DNA from: Bradyrhizobium sp. CCGE-LA001
GTDB taxonomy: Bacteria; Pseudomonadota; Alphaproteobacteria; Rhizobiales; Xanthobacteraceae
Direction of reading: 5' to 3'
Assembly: GCF_000296215.2 (NCBI RefSeq)
Contig: NZ_CP013949.1
Location: forward strand, 1,295,501 to 1,359,500
Length of the DNA: 64,000 nt
Shown here: piece by piece, positions 34,839 to 43,451 of the stretch
Numbering within the stretch: the stretch's first letter is position 1
Layout of the letters: each line of letters begins with the position of its first letter
The notes under the pieces: generated by a model
Told to the model about the DNA's origin: nothing
The model's database searches: none
What the model saw: the letters and a program-made list of their open reading frames with translations, nothing else
Translations under genes and position numbers: made by a program

Positions 34839-35285
34839 CTACCGCCGCTCGCGAAAGAACTCCCGCAGCAGCCGGGCCGCCTCGCTCTCGCCGACGCCGG
34901 AATAGACGTCGGGCGCGTGATGGCAGGTCGGGGAGGCGAAGAACCGCACGCCTGAGTCCACTGCGCCGCCCTTGGGGTCGGCCGCGCCGTAGTAGAGGCG
35001 CCTCACCCTTGCAAAGGAGATCGCGCCCGCACACATGGTGCAGGGCTCCAGCGTCACGTAGAGGTCGCACTCGGGGAGGCGCTCGCTGCCGATCTTCTTT
35101 GCCGCCTCGCGCAGCGCGACGATCTCGGCATGGGCGGTCGGGTCACGGTCGGTCAGCGTCCGGTTGGCCCCGGTGGCGATGACCTCGGACGCGCGCACGA
35201 CCACGCATCCGATCGGAACTTCGCCCGATTTTCCAGCATTTTCGGCCGCCTCAAGCGCCAAATCCATGAAAGAAGGGGCTTTCAT
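34839..35285 (-). CDS. tadA: tRNA-adenosine(34) deaminase
   Basis: TadA converts A34 to inosine in tRNA-Arg so one tRNA reads several codons. The 148-residue product has the zinc site HAE (His52, Glu54) and PCTMC (Cys82, Cys85), and the C-terminal helix typical of TadA. The ATG at 35285 (MKAPSFMDLAL) is preferred; an in-frame ATG four codons upstream and a longer open frame exist. It is divergent from rluB, a common arrangement in alphaproteobacteria. Confidence 0.95.
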   Translation of the reverse strand: MKAPSFMDLALEAAENAGKSGEVPIGCVVVRASEVIATGANRTLTDRDPTAHAEIVALREAAKKIGSERLPECDLYVTLEPCTMCAGAISFARVRRLYYGAADPKGGAVDSGVRFFASPTCHHAPDVYSGVGESEAARLLREFFRERR

Positions 35286-35417
35286 GCCTCGTATCATCGC
35301 CAGAAACCTGCTACTAGCTCCGCCTTCAGCAAGAGTGGATACCGATTTTGCCTGAGCATGCGGCTCGCAGCGAGCGCGCACAATGCTCATCGCACGACCC
35401 CCTGAGTGAGATCATTC

Positions 35418-37475
35418 ATGCCTCGCGACAGCGACAAAGACAACGACTCCCGCGGCCGGCGAGGCCCGGCCAAGGGGCCATCGAAGGGCCGCAGCGGCAA
35501 GCCGCGCGGGCCCGAGAAGAAATTCGCCAAGCGCGGCTTCGAGGGCAAGAGTGCGGGGAGGGGCGACCGCGACAGTCGTCCGCCCCGCGGCGACCGTGAC
35601 AGCCGCCCGTTCCGCCGCCGCGAGGAGGGCGATGCCCCGCGCCGCGATTTTTCCGACCGCCCGCGCTTCAAGCGCGACGATCGCGGCGAAGGCCGCGGCG
35701 AGCGCAGCTTCAAGCCGCGCGGCGACCGCCCGTTTTCCGATCGCTCTTCGCGCGATGACGAGAAGCGGCCGTTCAAGCCGCGCGGTGATCGCCCCTCCTA
35801 TAGCCGCGACGACCGCCCGCCGCGCAGCCGGGATCGCGACGATGCCCGTCCGGCCGGCCGGACCGGTGAGCGGAAGTTCGGCGACAAACGGCCCTATGCG
35901 CCGCGCGGCGACCGCCCGGAGCGCAAGTTCGACGGCGAGCGGAAGTTTTCCCGCGGCGGCGAGCGCGGCGAGCGCGGCGACTCAAAACCCTGGCAGAAGC
36001 GCGACGCGGCTCCGCGGGGCGATCGGCCGCCGCGCAAGGATTTCAGCAAAGGTCCTCGCAAGGATTTCGGCGGCCGCGACCGCAGCGAAGAAAAGCCCTG
36101 GCAGAAGCGTGACGATCGGCAAGGTGGCGAGGATCGTCAGCGCTTCTCGCGGTCGCGTGACGATCGCGCCTCCGGCGACCGCCCGTTCCGCGACCGCCCG
36201 AAATTCGATCGCCCGCGAGAGGATCGTCCCAAATTCGATCGGCCTCGTCGTGACGGCGACGGCGAGCGCAGTGGGCGCGGCAGCGATCGCCCGAAATTCA
36301 GTCGTCCACGCGAGCGCTCCGAGGGCCGCTCCGATTGGCACGAGCATCCGCGTAGCGAGGGCCGCTTCGGCGATCGTCCGCGACGCGACAATGAGGATGA
36401 CAGCAGGATTTTCGAGAAGCGCCCCGCCTTCGGCGGCCGCGGTGCCTATCGCGAGCGCGATCGCGACTTCGAGGGTCGGCCGCGTCGCGAAGACGCACCG
36501 AAGCCGAAGAAGGCCGGCGAGCGCATCGCCAAGGCGCTGGCGCGTGCGGGGCTGGCCTCGCGGCGCGATGCCGAGGAGATGGTCACGCAGGGCCGTGTCA
36601 CCGTCAACGGCCGGGTGATCAATTCGCCGGCGCTCGACGTCACCGCAAATGACGTCGTCATGGTCGACGGCAAGCCGTTGCCGCCGCGCGAGCGCACGCG
36701 GCTGTTCCTCTATCACAAGCCGCGCGGGCTGATGACGACGCATGACGACCCCGAGGGGCGTCCGACCGTGTTCAACAATCTGCCCGAAGGCCTGCCGCGC
36801 CTCATCAGCGTCGGCCGGCTCGACTTCAACACCGAAGGCCTGTTGCTGCTCACCAATGACGGCGGCCTCGCCCGCACGCTCGAGCTGCCCGACACCGGCT
36901 GGCTGCGGCGCTACCGCGTCCGTGCCCATGGCGACGTTACGCAGGCGCAGCTCGACGCCCTCAAGGACGGCATCGAGATCGAGGGCGTCAAATACGGTCC
37001 GATCGAGGCGACGCTGGAGCGCGACCAGGGCGCCAATGTCTGGCTGGTGTTCGCGATCCGCGAAGGCAAGAACCGCGAGGTGCGCAACGTCTGCGCCCAT
37101 CTCGGGCTCGAGGTGAACCGGCTGATCCGGGTGTCTTACGGCCCGTTCCAACTCGGCGAGATTCCCGAAGGCCAAGTCGACGAGATCCGCTCGCGCGTGC
37201 TGCGCGAGCAGCTCGGCGACAAGGTGATCGAGAAGTCGGGGGCCGAGTTCGACGTGCCTGCGAAATCCGCCGGGGGCGGGGACGATGCACCGAAGAAGCC
37301 GATGAAGCGCGCGGTGATCAACGACCGCAAGGGCCGTCGCGTGCTGGTGCAGCGCACCGGCAGCGAGGAGGCGCGCGAGCGCAACGAGATGGAAGCGAAT
37401 GGCTACGGCCCGCCGCGCCGACCCAAGCGCGGCTATCACGGCAAGCGCGATCTGACGCCGCGGGATGGCGAGTAA
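35418..37475 (+). CDS. rluB: 23S rRNA pseudouridine synthase with a long disordered N-terminus
   Basis: This RluB/RsuA-family enzyme makes pseudouridine in the 23S rRNA decoding region. It is 685 residues, about twice the usual size. Residues 1-362 are an Arg/Asp/Gly/Lys/Phe-rich disordered region with repeats such as KPWQKRD (two copies) and RPKFDRPRE / RPKFSRPRE. Residues 365-430 form an S4 RNA-binding domain (RIAKALARAGLASRRDAEEM). The catalytic domain follows, with GRLDFNTEGLLLLTNDG (Asp469). The ATG at 35418 follows GTGAG. Low-complexity coding DNA explains the many shadow frames here. Confidence 0.94.
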   Translation: MPRDSDKDNDSRGRRGPAKGPSKGRSGKPRGPEKKFAKRGFEGKSAGRGDRDSRPPRGDRDSRPFRRREEGDAPRRDFSDRPRFKRDDRGEGRGERSFKPRGDRPFSDRSSRDDEKRPFKPRGDRPSYSRDDRPPRSRDRDDARPAGRTGERKFGDKRPYAPRGDRPERKFDGERKFSRGGERGERGDSKPWQKRDAAPRGDRPPRKDFSKGPRKDFGGRDRSEEKPWQKRDDRQGGEDRQRFSRSRDDRASGDRPFRDRPKFDRPREDRPKFDRPRRDGDGERSGRGSDRPKFSRPRERSEGRSDWHEHPRSEGRFGDRPRRDNEDDSRIFEKRPAFGGRGAYRERDRDFEGRPRREDAPKPKKAGERIAKALARAGLASRRDAEEMVTQGRVTVNGRVINSPALDVTANDVVMVDGKPLPPRERTRLFLYHKPRGLMTTHDDPEGRPTVFNNLPEGLPRLISVGRLDFNTEGLLLLTNDGGLARTLELPDTGWLRRYRVRAHGDVTQAQLDALKDGIEIEGVKYGPIEATLERDQGANVWLVFAIREGKNREVRNVCAHLGLEVNRLIRVSYGPFQLGEIPEGQVDEIRSRVLREQLGDKVIEKSGAEFDVPAKSAGGGDDAPKKPMKRAVINDRKGRRVLVQRTGSEEARERNEMEANGYGPPRRPKRGYHGKRDLTPRDGE

Positions 37476-37515
37476 CTTTCAATGGTCGGGGCGAGTTCGA
37501 TACCGTGCAAGCGGT

Positions 37516-37605
37516 CGTCATGGCCGGGTTCGACCCGGCCATCCACGTCCTGCATGCGCCCATCGCTGAAGTACGTGGATGCCCGGGACAAGCCCGGGCA
37601 TGACG
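37516..37605. repeat. REP-like palindromic element, CGTCATGGCCGG/ATGACG family
   Basis: CGTCATGGCCGGGTTCGACC at one end and AGCCCGGGCATGACG at the other, with a CCACGTCC/GTACGTGG pair inside. It lies between rluB and rsmD, ending ten bases before the rsmD start. Confidence 0.88.
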
Positions 37606-37615
37606 GACCCGTGTG

Positions 37616-38173
37616 ATGCGCGTCGTCGGCGGTCGTTTGAAGGGGCGCAATCTCGCCTCACCGTCCTCGCGCGACATCCGCCCGACGGCGGACCGGCTGC
37701 GCGAGTCCGTGTTCAACATCCTCGTGCATGCCTATGACGATCCGATTGTGGATGCACGCGTGCTCGATCTCTTCGCCGGCACCGGCGCGCTCGGCATCGA
37801 GGCGGCCTCGCGCGGGGCGAAGTTCACGCTGTTCGTCGACAATGGCGCCGAGGCGCGGGCCCTGCTGCGCAACAATGTCGAGTCGCTGGGCCTCGGCGGC
37901 GTGACAAAAGTCTATCGCCGCGATGCGACCGATCTCGGTCCGGCGCATCCGGTCGAGCCGTTCTCGCTAGTGTTCCTCGATCCGCCCTATGGCAAGGGCT
38001 TTGCGGAGAAGGCGCTCGCGAGCCTACGCGATGGCGGCTGGCTGACGCCGGGCGCGCTGCTGGTGGTGGAAGAGGCGAAGGACGCGCAGTTCGCGACGCC
38101 GGCGGGATACGGGGAGTTGGAGCGGCGGGCGTATGACGACACGGAGTTCGTGTTCCTGCGTAGGGCGGATTAG
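37616..38173 (+). CDS. rsmD: 16S rRNA (guanine-966-N2)-methyltransferase
   Basis: RsmD methylates G966 of 16S rRNA. The 185-residue product has MRVVGGRLKGRNLASPSSRD, the SAM loop VLDLFAGTGALGIEAASRGA and the catalytic motif LDPPYGKGF. The start at ATG 37616 is preferred to a GTG one codon upstream. Its last five codons lie inside the repeat element that starts at 38159, which also supplies its stop. Confidence 0.96.
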   Translation: MRVVGGRLKGRNLASPSSRDIRPTADRLRESVFNILVHAYDDPIVDARVLDLFAGTGALGIEAASRGAKFTLFVDNGAEARALLRNNVESLGLGGVTKVYRRDATDLGPAHPVEPFSLVFLDPPYGKGFAEKALASLRDGGWLTPGALLVVEEAKDAQFATPAGYGELERRAYDDTEFVFLRRAD

Positions 38174-38243
38174 CGCAGCGTAATCCGCCATCGTCGCTGC
38201 GGATGCAGAAGAGGCGGGTTACGCTGCGCTTACCCGCCCTACG
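38159..38243. repeat. REP-like palindromic element, CGTAGGGCGGATTAGCG family
   Basis: CGTAGGGCGGATTAGCGCAGCG at one end and CGCTGCGCTTACCCGCCCTACG at the other are near-exact complements. The left arm overlaps the end of rsmD, and the right arm lies seven bases from the mutL stop. Confidence 0.9.
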
Positions 38244-38249
38244 GCACCT

Positions 38250-40064
38250 TCACCGCCGCCCGAACAGCTTCTCCACATCGCTCAGCTTCAGCTCGACATA
38301 GGTCGGCCGGCCGTGATTGCACTGGCCGGAGTTCGGCGTGTCCTCCATCTCGCGGAGCAGGGCGTTCATCTCCTCCGGCCGCAACCGGCGCCCCGCGCGT
38401 ACCGAGCCGTGGCAGGCCATGGTCGCCGCGACATGCATCAGCCGGCGTTCGAGCGGCAGCGCCTCGTCCCATTCGGCCATGTGCTCGGAGAGATCGCGCA
38501 GCAGCCCGCCCGCATTGGTCTTGCCGAGCAGCGACGGCGTCTCGCGCACCGCGACCGCGCCGGGCCCGAAGGATTCGATGGCGAGGCCGAACAAGGCCAG
38601 TTCCTCGCTGCGCTCGATCAGGCGCTCGACCGTCGCCTCATCCATCTCGACGATCTCGGGAATGAGGAGGATCTGCCGCTGCACGCCGTTCGTAGCCAGC
38701 GAGGCCTTGAGACGCTCATAGACGATGCGCTCATGCGCGGCGTGCTGGTCGACGATGATCAACCCGTCGCGGGTCTGCGAGACAATGTAGGTTTCGTGGA
38801 TCTGCGTGCGCGCGGCGCCGAGCGGGCGGTCGACGAGATCGCCGGCGGGCTGGCTCTCGATCCGCACGTCCGCGCTGGGCGCACCGACATCAAAGGCGGC
38901 CTGCGCGCGCTCGGCGAAGACAGGCGCTGCGGAGCCTTCGAACGACGGCATCGGCGCGACCGGGGCGGATGGCGAGGCGCGCCAGTCCCAGCTCGCCGAA
39001 CGCTGCGGCGTGAAGGCGGGCCGGAACGCGGACAGGGCGCTCTCGCCGCTATTGGCGGCCGTGCGCCGGCCCTCACGCGCGAGAGCTTCCTTCAAGCCGT
39101 GCACGATCAGGGCGCGCACGAGGCCCGCATTGCGGAAGCGCACCTCGGTCTTGGCCGGGTGCACATTGGCGTCGACCTCGCGCGGATCGAGCGTGACGAA
39201 CAGCGCCAGGACCGGATGGCGGTCGCGCGGCAGATAGTCGGAATAGGCCGCGCGCACAGCGCCGAGGATCAGCTTGTCGCGCACCGGTCGGCCGTTGACG
39301 AAGAGATATTGCCCGAGCGCGTTGGCCTTGGTCAGCGCGGGCGCCGCGGCATAGCCGGCGACGACGACGCCCTCGCGCTCGGCATGGACCTCGATGGCGT
39401 GGCTGCGGAACTCCGCGCCGAGGATATCGCCGAGCCGCGTCAGGCGGCCAGCGGCGCCGGGCAGCGCGGCAGCCCAGGTCACCGGTGCGCGTTCCTCGCC
39501 TGCCAGTGTGAACGCGATGTCGGGCCGCGCCATCGCCAGCCGCCGCACCACCTCGCGGATCGCTTCCGCCTCGGTGCGGTCGGTCTTCAAGAACTTCAGC
39601 CGCGCCGGCGTTGCGTAGAAGAGGTCGCCAACCTCGACGCGCGTGCCATGCGCCAGCGCCGCCGGCATGATCCCGGACTTCTCGCCGCCTTCAACGGATA
39701 GCGCCCAGGCATGCGGCTCGCTCGCATGCCGCGTGGTGATGGAGAGCCGCGCGACCGACCCGATCGAGGGCAGCGCCTCGCCCCGGAAGCCGAGGGTGCG
39801 AATCTGGAGCAAATCCTCGTCGTCGAGCTTGGAGGTGGCGTGGCGCTCGACGGCGAGGGCGAGATCCTTCGCCGTCATGCCGCCGCCGTCGTCGGTGATG
39901 CCGATCCGCCGTCGCCCGCCGCCGTCGGTGAAGACGTCGATCCGGCTCGCGCCGGCATCGATCGCGTTCTCGACCAGCTCCTTGACCACGCTCGCCGGGC
40001 GTTCGACCACCTCGCCAGCTGCGATGCGGTTGACGACTTGCTCTGGAAGCTGGCGGACGGGCAT
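38250..40064 (-). CDS. mutL: DNA mismatch repair protein MutL with endonuclease motif
   Basis: MutL couples mismatch recognition to strand removal. The 604-residue product has an N-terminal GHKL ATPase (VVERPASVVKELVENAIDAG, DDGGGM, RTLGFRGEALPSI). The C-terminal domain carries DQHAAHERIVYE (439-450, the DQHA-x2-E-x4-E metal motif), ACHGS (about 550) and CNHGRP (about 582). These residues define the nicking form of MutL found in bacteria that lack MutH. The ATG at 40064 starts MPVRQLPEQVVNRIAAGE. Confidence 0.97.
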   Translation of the reverse strand: MPVRQLPEQVVNRIAAGEVVERPASVVKELVENAIDAGASRIDVFTDGGGRRRIGITDDGGGMTAKDLALAVERHATSKLDDEDLLQIRTLGFRGEALPSIGSVARLSITTRHASEPHAWALSVEGGEKSGIMPAALAHGTRVEVGDLFYATPARLKFLKTDRTEAEAIREVVRRLAMARPDIAFTLAGEERAPVTWAAALPGAAGRLTRLGDILGAEFRSHAIEVHAEREGVVVAGYAAAPALTKANALGQYLFVNGRPVRDKLILGAVRAAYSDYLPRDRHPVLALFVTLDPREVDANVHPAKTEVRFRNAGLVRALIVHGLKEALAREGRRTAANSGESALSAFRPAFTPQRSASWDWRASPSAPVAPMPSFEGSAAPVFAERAQAAFDVGAPSADVRIESQPAGDLVDRPLGAARTQIHETYIVSQTRDGLIIVDQHAAHERIVYERLKASLATNGVQRQILLIPEIVEMDEATVERLIERSEELALFGLAIESFGPGAVAVRETPSLLGKTNAGGLLRDLSEHMAEWDEALPLERRLMHVAATMACHGSVRAGRRLRPEEMNALLREMEDTPNSGQCNHGRPTYVELKLSDVEKLFGRR

Positions 40065-40314
40065 GAACTCGATCTTGGGCTCGAACGGGGATTCGCTGGC
40101 AGCACTATTCTAGGCCGTGTTGCGTCAAAACCATGGGTTCGGCAACAGCGGCGTCGCGGGCTGGGGAAAACGGCCCTCTATGGCGTTGAAGACATTGGGC
40201 GTTCGAGAGAATCGCGCAACCCGGGCGAACGGATATCCGGCCACCGTCCTGATTGTGAGGTGCCGGGCCGCGGTGTAGCATCGTGAAAAAATGGCAACAG
40301 GACGGGAGGACGCC

Positions 40315-40632
40315 ATGTGCCATCTCTTCGCACACCAGCCCCAACGCGATTACGAATCCCAGACCCGTTCTTTGAGGATCGGCGGGCACTGCACCTCGAT
40401 CCGGCTGGAAATGGCGTTCTGGGACACGCTGGAGGAAATCGCGGCCAAGGAGAGCATGAGCCTCGGCAAGTTCCTGACCACGCTCTACAACGAGGTGCTC
40501 GACCACCACGGTGAGGTCAACAATTTTGCTTCGCTGCTGCGCTGCTCCTGCCTTATCTACCGGTCCCGAAGCATGGTGCCGGTGCCGGACTTCAAGGCGA
40601 CCGTCGCGCCCATTCTCGACGCAGCCGAGTAG
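40315..40632 (+). CDS. Ribbon-helix-helix domain protein (RHH_4 type)
   Basis: The 105-residue small DNA-binding-type protein has a central ribbon-helix-helix segment SIRLEMAFWDTLEEIAAKES (about 33-52). This matches the RHH_4 family, which is often annotated as an aryl-sulfate sulfotransferase-associated protein without evidence. The ATG at 40315 follows GGGAGG; the open frame upstream starts eight codons earlier. It is divergent from mutL. No operon partner is seen, so its operator is unknown. Confidence 0.88.
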   Translation: MCHLFAHQPQRDYESQTRSLRIGGHCTSIRLEMAFWDTLEEIAAKESMSLGKFLTTLYNEVLDHHGEVNNFASLLRCSCLIYRSRSMVPVPDFKATVAPILDAAE

Positions 40633-40651
40633 CTGCTCGCAACAAGAAGTG

Positions 40652-40738
40652 CGTAGCCCGGATGGAGCGAAGCGCAATCCGGGTTTCGGGCCACACGTGA
40701 CGGCGGCCCCGGATTACGCTTCGCTCCATCCGGGCTAC
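40652..40738. repeat. REP-like palindromic element, CGTAGCCCGGATGGAGCG family
   Basis: CGTAGCCCGGATGGAGCGAAG and its complement CTTCGCTCCATCCGGGCTAC form the arms, with AATCCGGG/CCCGGATT inside. It is related to the shorter copy at 22084. Confidence 0.9.
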
Positions 40739-40752
40739 AAGACTCCATCCGC

Positions 40753-40839
40753 CGTCATTGCGAGGAGCCCTTGCGACGAGGTAATCCAGACTGTTGCTAC
40801 AGAGAGATTCTGGATTGCTTGGCTCCGCTCGCAATGACG
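40753..40839. repeat. REP-like palindromic element, CGTCATTGCGAG family
   Basis: CGTCATTGCGAGGAGCCC at one end and CTCGCAATGACG at the other, with AATCCAGA/TCTGGATT inside. It lies 27 bases from the GMC oxidoreductase stop and forms a tandem array with the element at 40652. Confidence 0.9.
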
Positions 40840-40866
40840 GGGAGAGAGCGGTTTACCTATCCGGCC

Positions 40867-42435
40867 TCAAATTTCCTTCTTCTGCATCGCGCCCGCAATG
40901 TAGTCCGCCTGCCGGATCGCCAGCGCGACGATGGTCAGCGTCGGGTTGCAGGCCGCGCCGCTGGTGAACTGGCTGCCGTCGGAGACGAACAGGTTCTTGA
41001 CGTCGTGGCTCTGACCGAACTTGTTGACCACGCCGTCCCTGGGCTTCTCGCTCATCCTGTTGGTGCCGAGGTTGTGCGTGCTCGGATAGGGTGGCGTCGG
41101 ATAGGTCACGGTGGCGCCGACCGCGTCGTAGACCGCGGCGCCCTGCTTGTAGGCGTGCGCGCGCATCGCGACGTCGTTGGGATGATCGTCGAAATGCACG
41201 CTCGCAACCGGCTGCCCGAACTTGTCCTTCACGACCGGATCGAGCGTGATGCGATTGGTCTCCTGCGGCATGTCCTCCCCGACCAGCCACATGCCGGCCA
41301 TCCTGGGATACCCGTCGAGCGCTGACGTGAACGAGCGTCCCCAGGCGCCGGGATTGAGGAACGCCGCCATGAAGGGCAGTCCGATCGACAGCGTCTCCAT
41401 CTCGTAGCCGCCGACGAAGCCGCGCTTGGGGTTGTTGACGGACTCGTCGCGGATGATGCCGGCCATGGTCGTGCCGCGATACATGTGCACTGATTTCTCG
41501 AACACGGCATAGACGCTGCCGGTCATGTGCCGCATGTAGTTGCGGCCGACCTGACCCGATGAATTGCCGAGTCCGTCGGGGAACATGGTGGAGGCGCTGT
41601 TGAGCAGGAGCCGCGGGCTCTCGATCGAATTGCCGGCCACCGCGACGATACGCGCCTTCTGGCGCTGCATCGCGCCGCCCTCGTCAGCATAAACGACGCC
41701 GGACACCTTGCCGCTGGCATCGTGCTCGATCTTCACCACCATGCTGCCGGGACGGACCTCGAGATTGCCGGTGGCCTCGCCCTTCGGGATCTCGGTGTAG
41801 AGCGTCGACCATTTCGCGCCGGATTTGCAGCCCTGGAAGCAGAAGCCGATCTGCTGGCAGGCGCCTCGACCGTCGCGCGGCTGGCTGTTGATCGCCATGT
41901 TGCCGGTGTGCACGGTCTTGTAACCGATCTTCTTGGCGCCGGCCTCAAGCACCTTGAAATTATTGTTGCCGGGAAGCCCGGGAATGCCGTTGGTGCGGGT
42001 CACGCCCATCTTGTTCTCGGCTTTGGCGTACCACGGTTCCATCTCCGCGAGCGTCACCGGCCAGTCCAGGAGATTTGCGCCGGGAATGTTGCCGTAGGTG
42101 GTCTTTACCTTGAACTCGTGCTCGTCGAAGCGCAGCGAGGCGCCGGCCCAATGGGTGGTCGAGCCGCCGACCGCCTTGACGATCCAGGCAGGGAGACCCG
42201 AGAAATCCTTGGCGACGCGCCATGTGCCCGACGTGGTGCGCGCGTCGGTCCAGGCGAGCTGCGAGAAGCTCTCCCATTCGTCATTGATGAAGTCGTGATT
42301 CTCGATGCGGGGGCCAGCCTCGAGAATGACGACCTTGACGCCCTTCTGCGCGAGCTCGTTGCCCAGCGTGCCGCCGCCGGCACCGGAGCCGACAATCACC
42401 ACAACGCCGGAATCGTTCAGATCGAATTTTGCCAT
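40867..42435 (-). CDS. GMC family FAD oxidoreductase
   Basis: This 522-residue flavoprotein dehydrogenase probably oxidises a sugar or alcohol. It has the FAD-binding start VVVIVGSGAGGGTLGNELAQ (11-30), AVGGSTTHWAGASLR, and the C-terminal active-site motif STHNLGTNRM (HxxGTxxM) with ACNPTLTIVAL supplying the second catalytic residue. It has no signal peptide and is probably exported with the TAT-signal subunit encoded just upstream. The ATG at 42435 begins the family sequence. It is last of a four-gene operon (cytochrome c, VOC, subunit 3, GMC). Confidence 0.93.
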   Translation of the reverse strand: MAKFDLNDSGVVVIVGSGAGGGTLGNELAQKGVKVVILEAGPRIENHDFINDEWESFSQLAWTDARTTSGTWRVAKDFSGLPAWIVKAVGGSTTHWAGASLRFDEHEFKVKTTYGNIPGANLLDWPVTLAEMEPWYAKAENKMGVTRTNGIPGLPGNNNFKVLEAGAKKIGYKTVHTGNMAINSQPRDGRGACQQIGFCFQGCKSGAKWSTLYTEIPKGEATGNLEVRPGSMVVKIEHDASGKVSGVVYADEGGAMQRQKARIVAVAGNSIESPRLLLNSASTMFPDGLGNSSGQVGRNYMRHMTGSVYAVFEKSVHMYRGTTMAGIIRDESVNNPKRGFVGGYEMETLSIGLPFMAAFLNPGAWGRSFTSALDGYPRMAGMWLVGEDMPQETNRITLDPVVKDKFGQPVASVHFDDHPNDVAMRAHAYKQGAAVYDAVGATVTYPTPPYPSTHNLGTNRMSEKPRDGVVNKFGQSHDVKNLFVSDGSQFTSGAACNPTLTIVALAIRQADYIAGAMQKKEI

Positions 42436-42463
42436 ATGCGTTCTCCTGAACCGTTGGGTGACG

Positions 42464-43012
42464 TTAAGCCTTCGGCAGCCAGTCGATGTCGGCGAAGCCG
42501 CGGTTGATGTAGCCGCCATGCTCTGCGGAGGAGCCCTCGTAGCCGAAGCGCGGCCAGACCTCTTTCTGGTTGTAGAGGGAGACGACGAGGTCGCCGCGCA
42601 CCTTCTGGAAGAAGTCGCTTTGCTCGATTTCCTTCAGTAGAACCACCCGGTCGGCCTCCCAGGGCACGTCGGCATAGGGGACCTTGTAGCGATCCCGCGC
42701 GTTCTGATCGAGCCGCGCGATGCCGCCATTGATCAGCGACTTGACGGCCGCGTCCTTGGCCGCCTTGCCATCCCACGGCTTGATCGCGGTGATGTAGTAA
42801 CTGTCGCCGAGGACATCGTGCGGATAGATGTCGCGCGCGACCTTCAGCAGCGTCTTCATCGTCGCCGGCGACAGGGTGCTCGCTTCATCGGCCCAGGCGT
42901 CCTCGATGCTGACGGCAACGCTGGTCGCCACGGCGACGACCGGTACGGCGGTTGCTGCGCCCTTGAGAAAGACGCGGCGGCTGTGCTTGCTTCGACGATC
43001 GATTTCTCTCAT
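42464..43012 (-). CDS. Gluconate 2-dehydrogenase subunit 3 family protein
   Basis: This 182-residue small subunit partners a GMC dehydrogenase, usually in the periplasm. It has a twin-arginine signal (SKHSRRVFLKGAATAVPVVA) and a mature helical domain with ARDIYPHDVLGDSYYI and QSDFFQKVRGDLVVSLYNQ, characteristic of the family. Only this subunit has an export signal, so it likely carries the flavoprotein across by the TAT system. It lies 28 bases upstream of the GMC gene. Confidence 0.92.
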   Translation of the reverse strand: MREIDRRSKHSRRVFLKGAATAVPVVAVATSVAVSIEDAWADEASTLSPATMKTLLKVARDIYPHDVLGDSYYITAIKPWDGKAAKDAAVKSLINGGIARLDQNARDRYKVPYADVPWEADRVVLLKEIEQSDFFQKVRGDLVVSLYNQKEVWPRFGYEGSSAEHGGYINRGFADIDWLPKA

Positions 43013-43055
43013 GGCATTCCTCCTTCAATTCTCGTGATTTGTTCTTGTAATTTGA

Positions 43056-43451
43056 TCAGCCGAAACGCCCGCCCCGCTGGATCACCTCGATCTTGTAGCC
43101 ATCGGGATCACTGACGAAGAAGAAGCGCGCCAGCGTCCGACCGTCGTGCTTGAAATCCCGCAACGGACCCGGTGCGAGCTGCTCGCGCTCGAAGCGGGCG
43201 TGTTCGGCGTCGAGATCTTCGACCACCACGGCGAGATGGCCGTAACCGTCGCCAAGCTGATACGGCTCCTTGCGATCGAAATTCACTGTCAGCTCGACCT
43301 CGAAAGGTGAGGAGGGATGACGCAGATAGATCAGGGCAAAATCCGCGAACTTCAGATGGTCGGCGACCTCAAGGGCAAAGGCACGCCTGTAGAAGTCGAG
43401 TGAACGCGCCTCGTCGTGCACGCGGATCATGGAATGAACGGGCTTGGCCAT
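43056..43451 (-). CDS. Glyoxalase/VOC family protein, lactoylglutathione-lyase-like
   Basis: The 131-residue VOC (vicinal oxygen chelate) fold is made of two beta-alpha-beta-beta-beta repeats (HSMIRVHDEARSLDFYRRAF and YGHLAVVVEDLDAEHARFER). Metal ligands are consistent with His6, Glu52, His near 73 and Glu near 122, so it is probably an active metalloenzyme. The start directly follows the cytochrome stop (TGAATG). Its place inside a dehydrogenase operon suggests detoxification of a reactive product such as a 2-oxoaldehyde (inference). Confidence 0.9.
   Translation of the reverse strand: MAKPVHSMIRVHDEARSLDFYRRAFALEVADHLKFADFALIYLRHPSSPFEVELTVNFDRKEPYQLGDGYGHLAVVVEDLDAEHARFEREQLAPGPLRDFKHDGRTLARFFFVSDPDGYKIEVIQRGGRFG

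Noticed and set aside
35982..37439. 485-codon minus-strand open frame opposite rluB
   Set aside because: It is produced by the Arg/Asp/Gly-rich repeats of the RluB N-terminus read backwards; there is no start context or domain.
38313..39701. 462-codon plus-strand open frame antisense to mutL
   Set aside because: It is a shadow of the mutL coding frame in high-GC DNA; the minus-strand MutL has all motifs and is the real gene.
40652..40839. Tandem palindromes that might look like a CRISPR array or an insertion-sequence remnant
   Set aside because: They are two different REP-like families, not a repeated unit with unique spacers; there is no transposase or cas gene and no target-site duplication.
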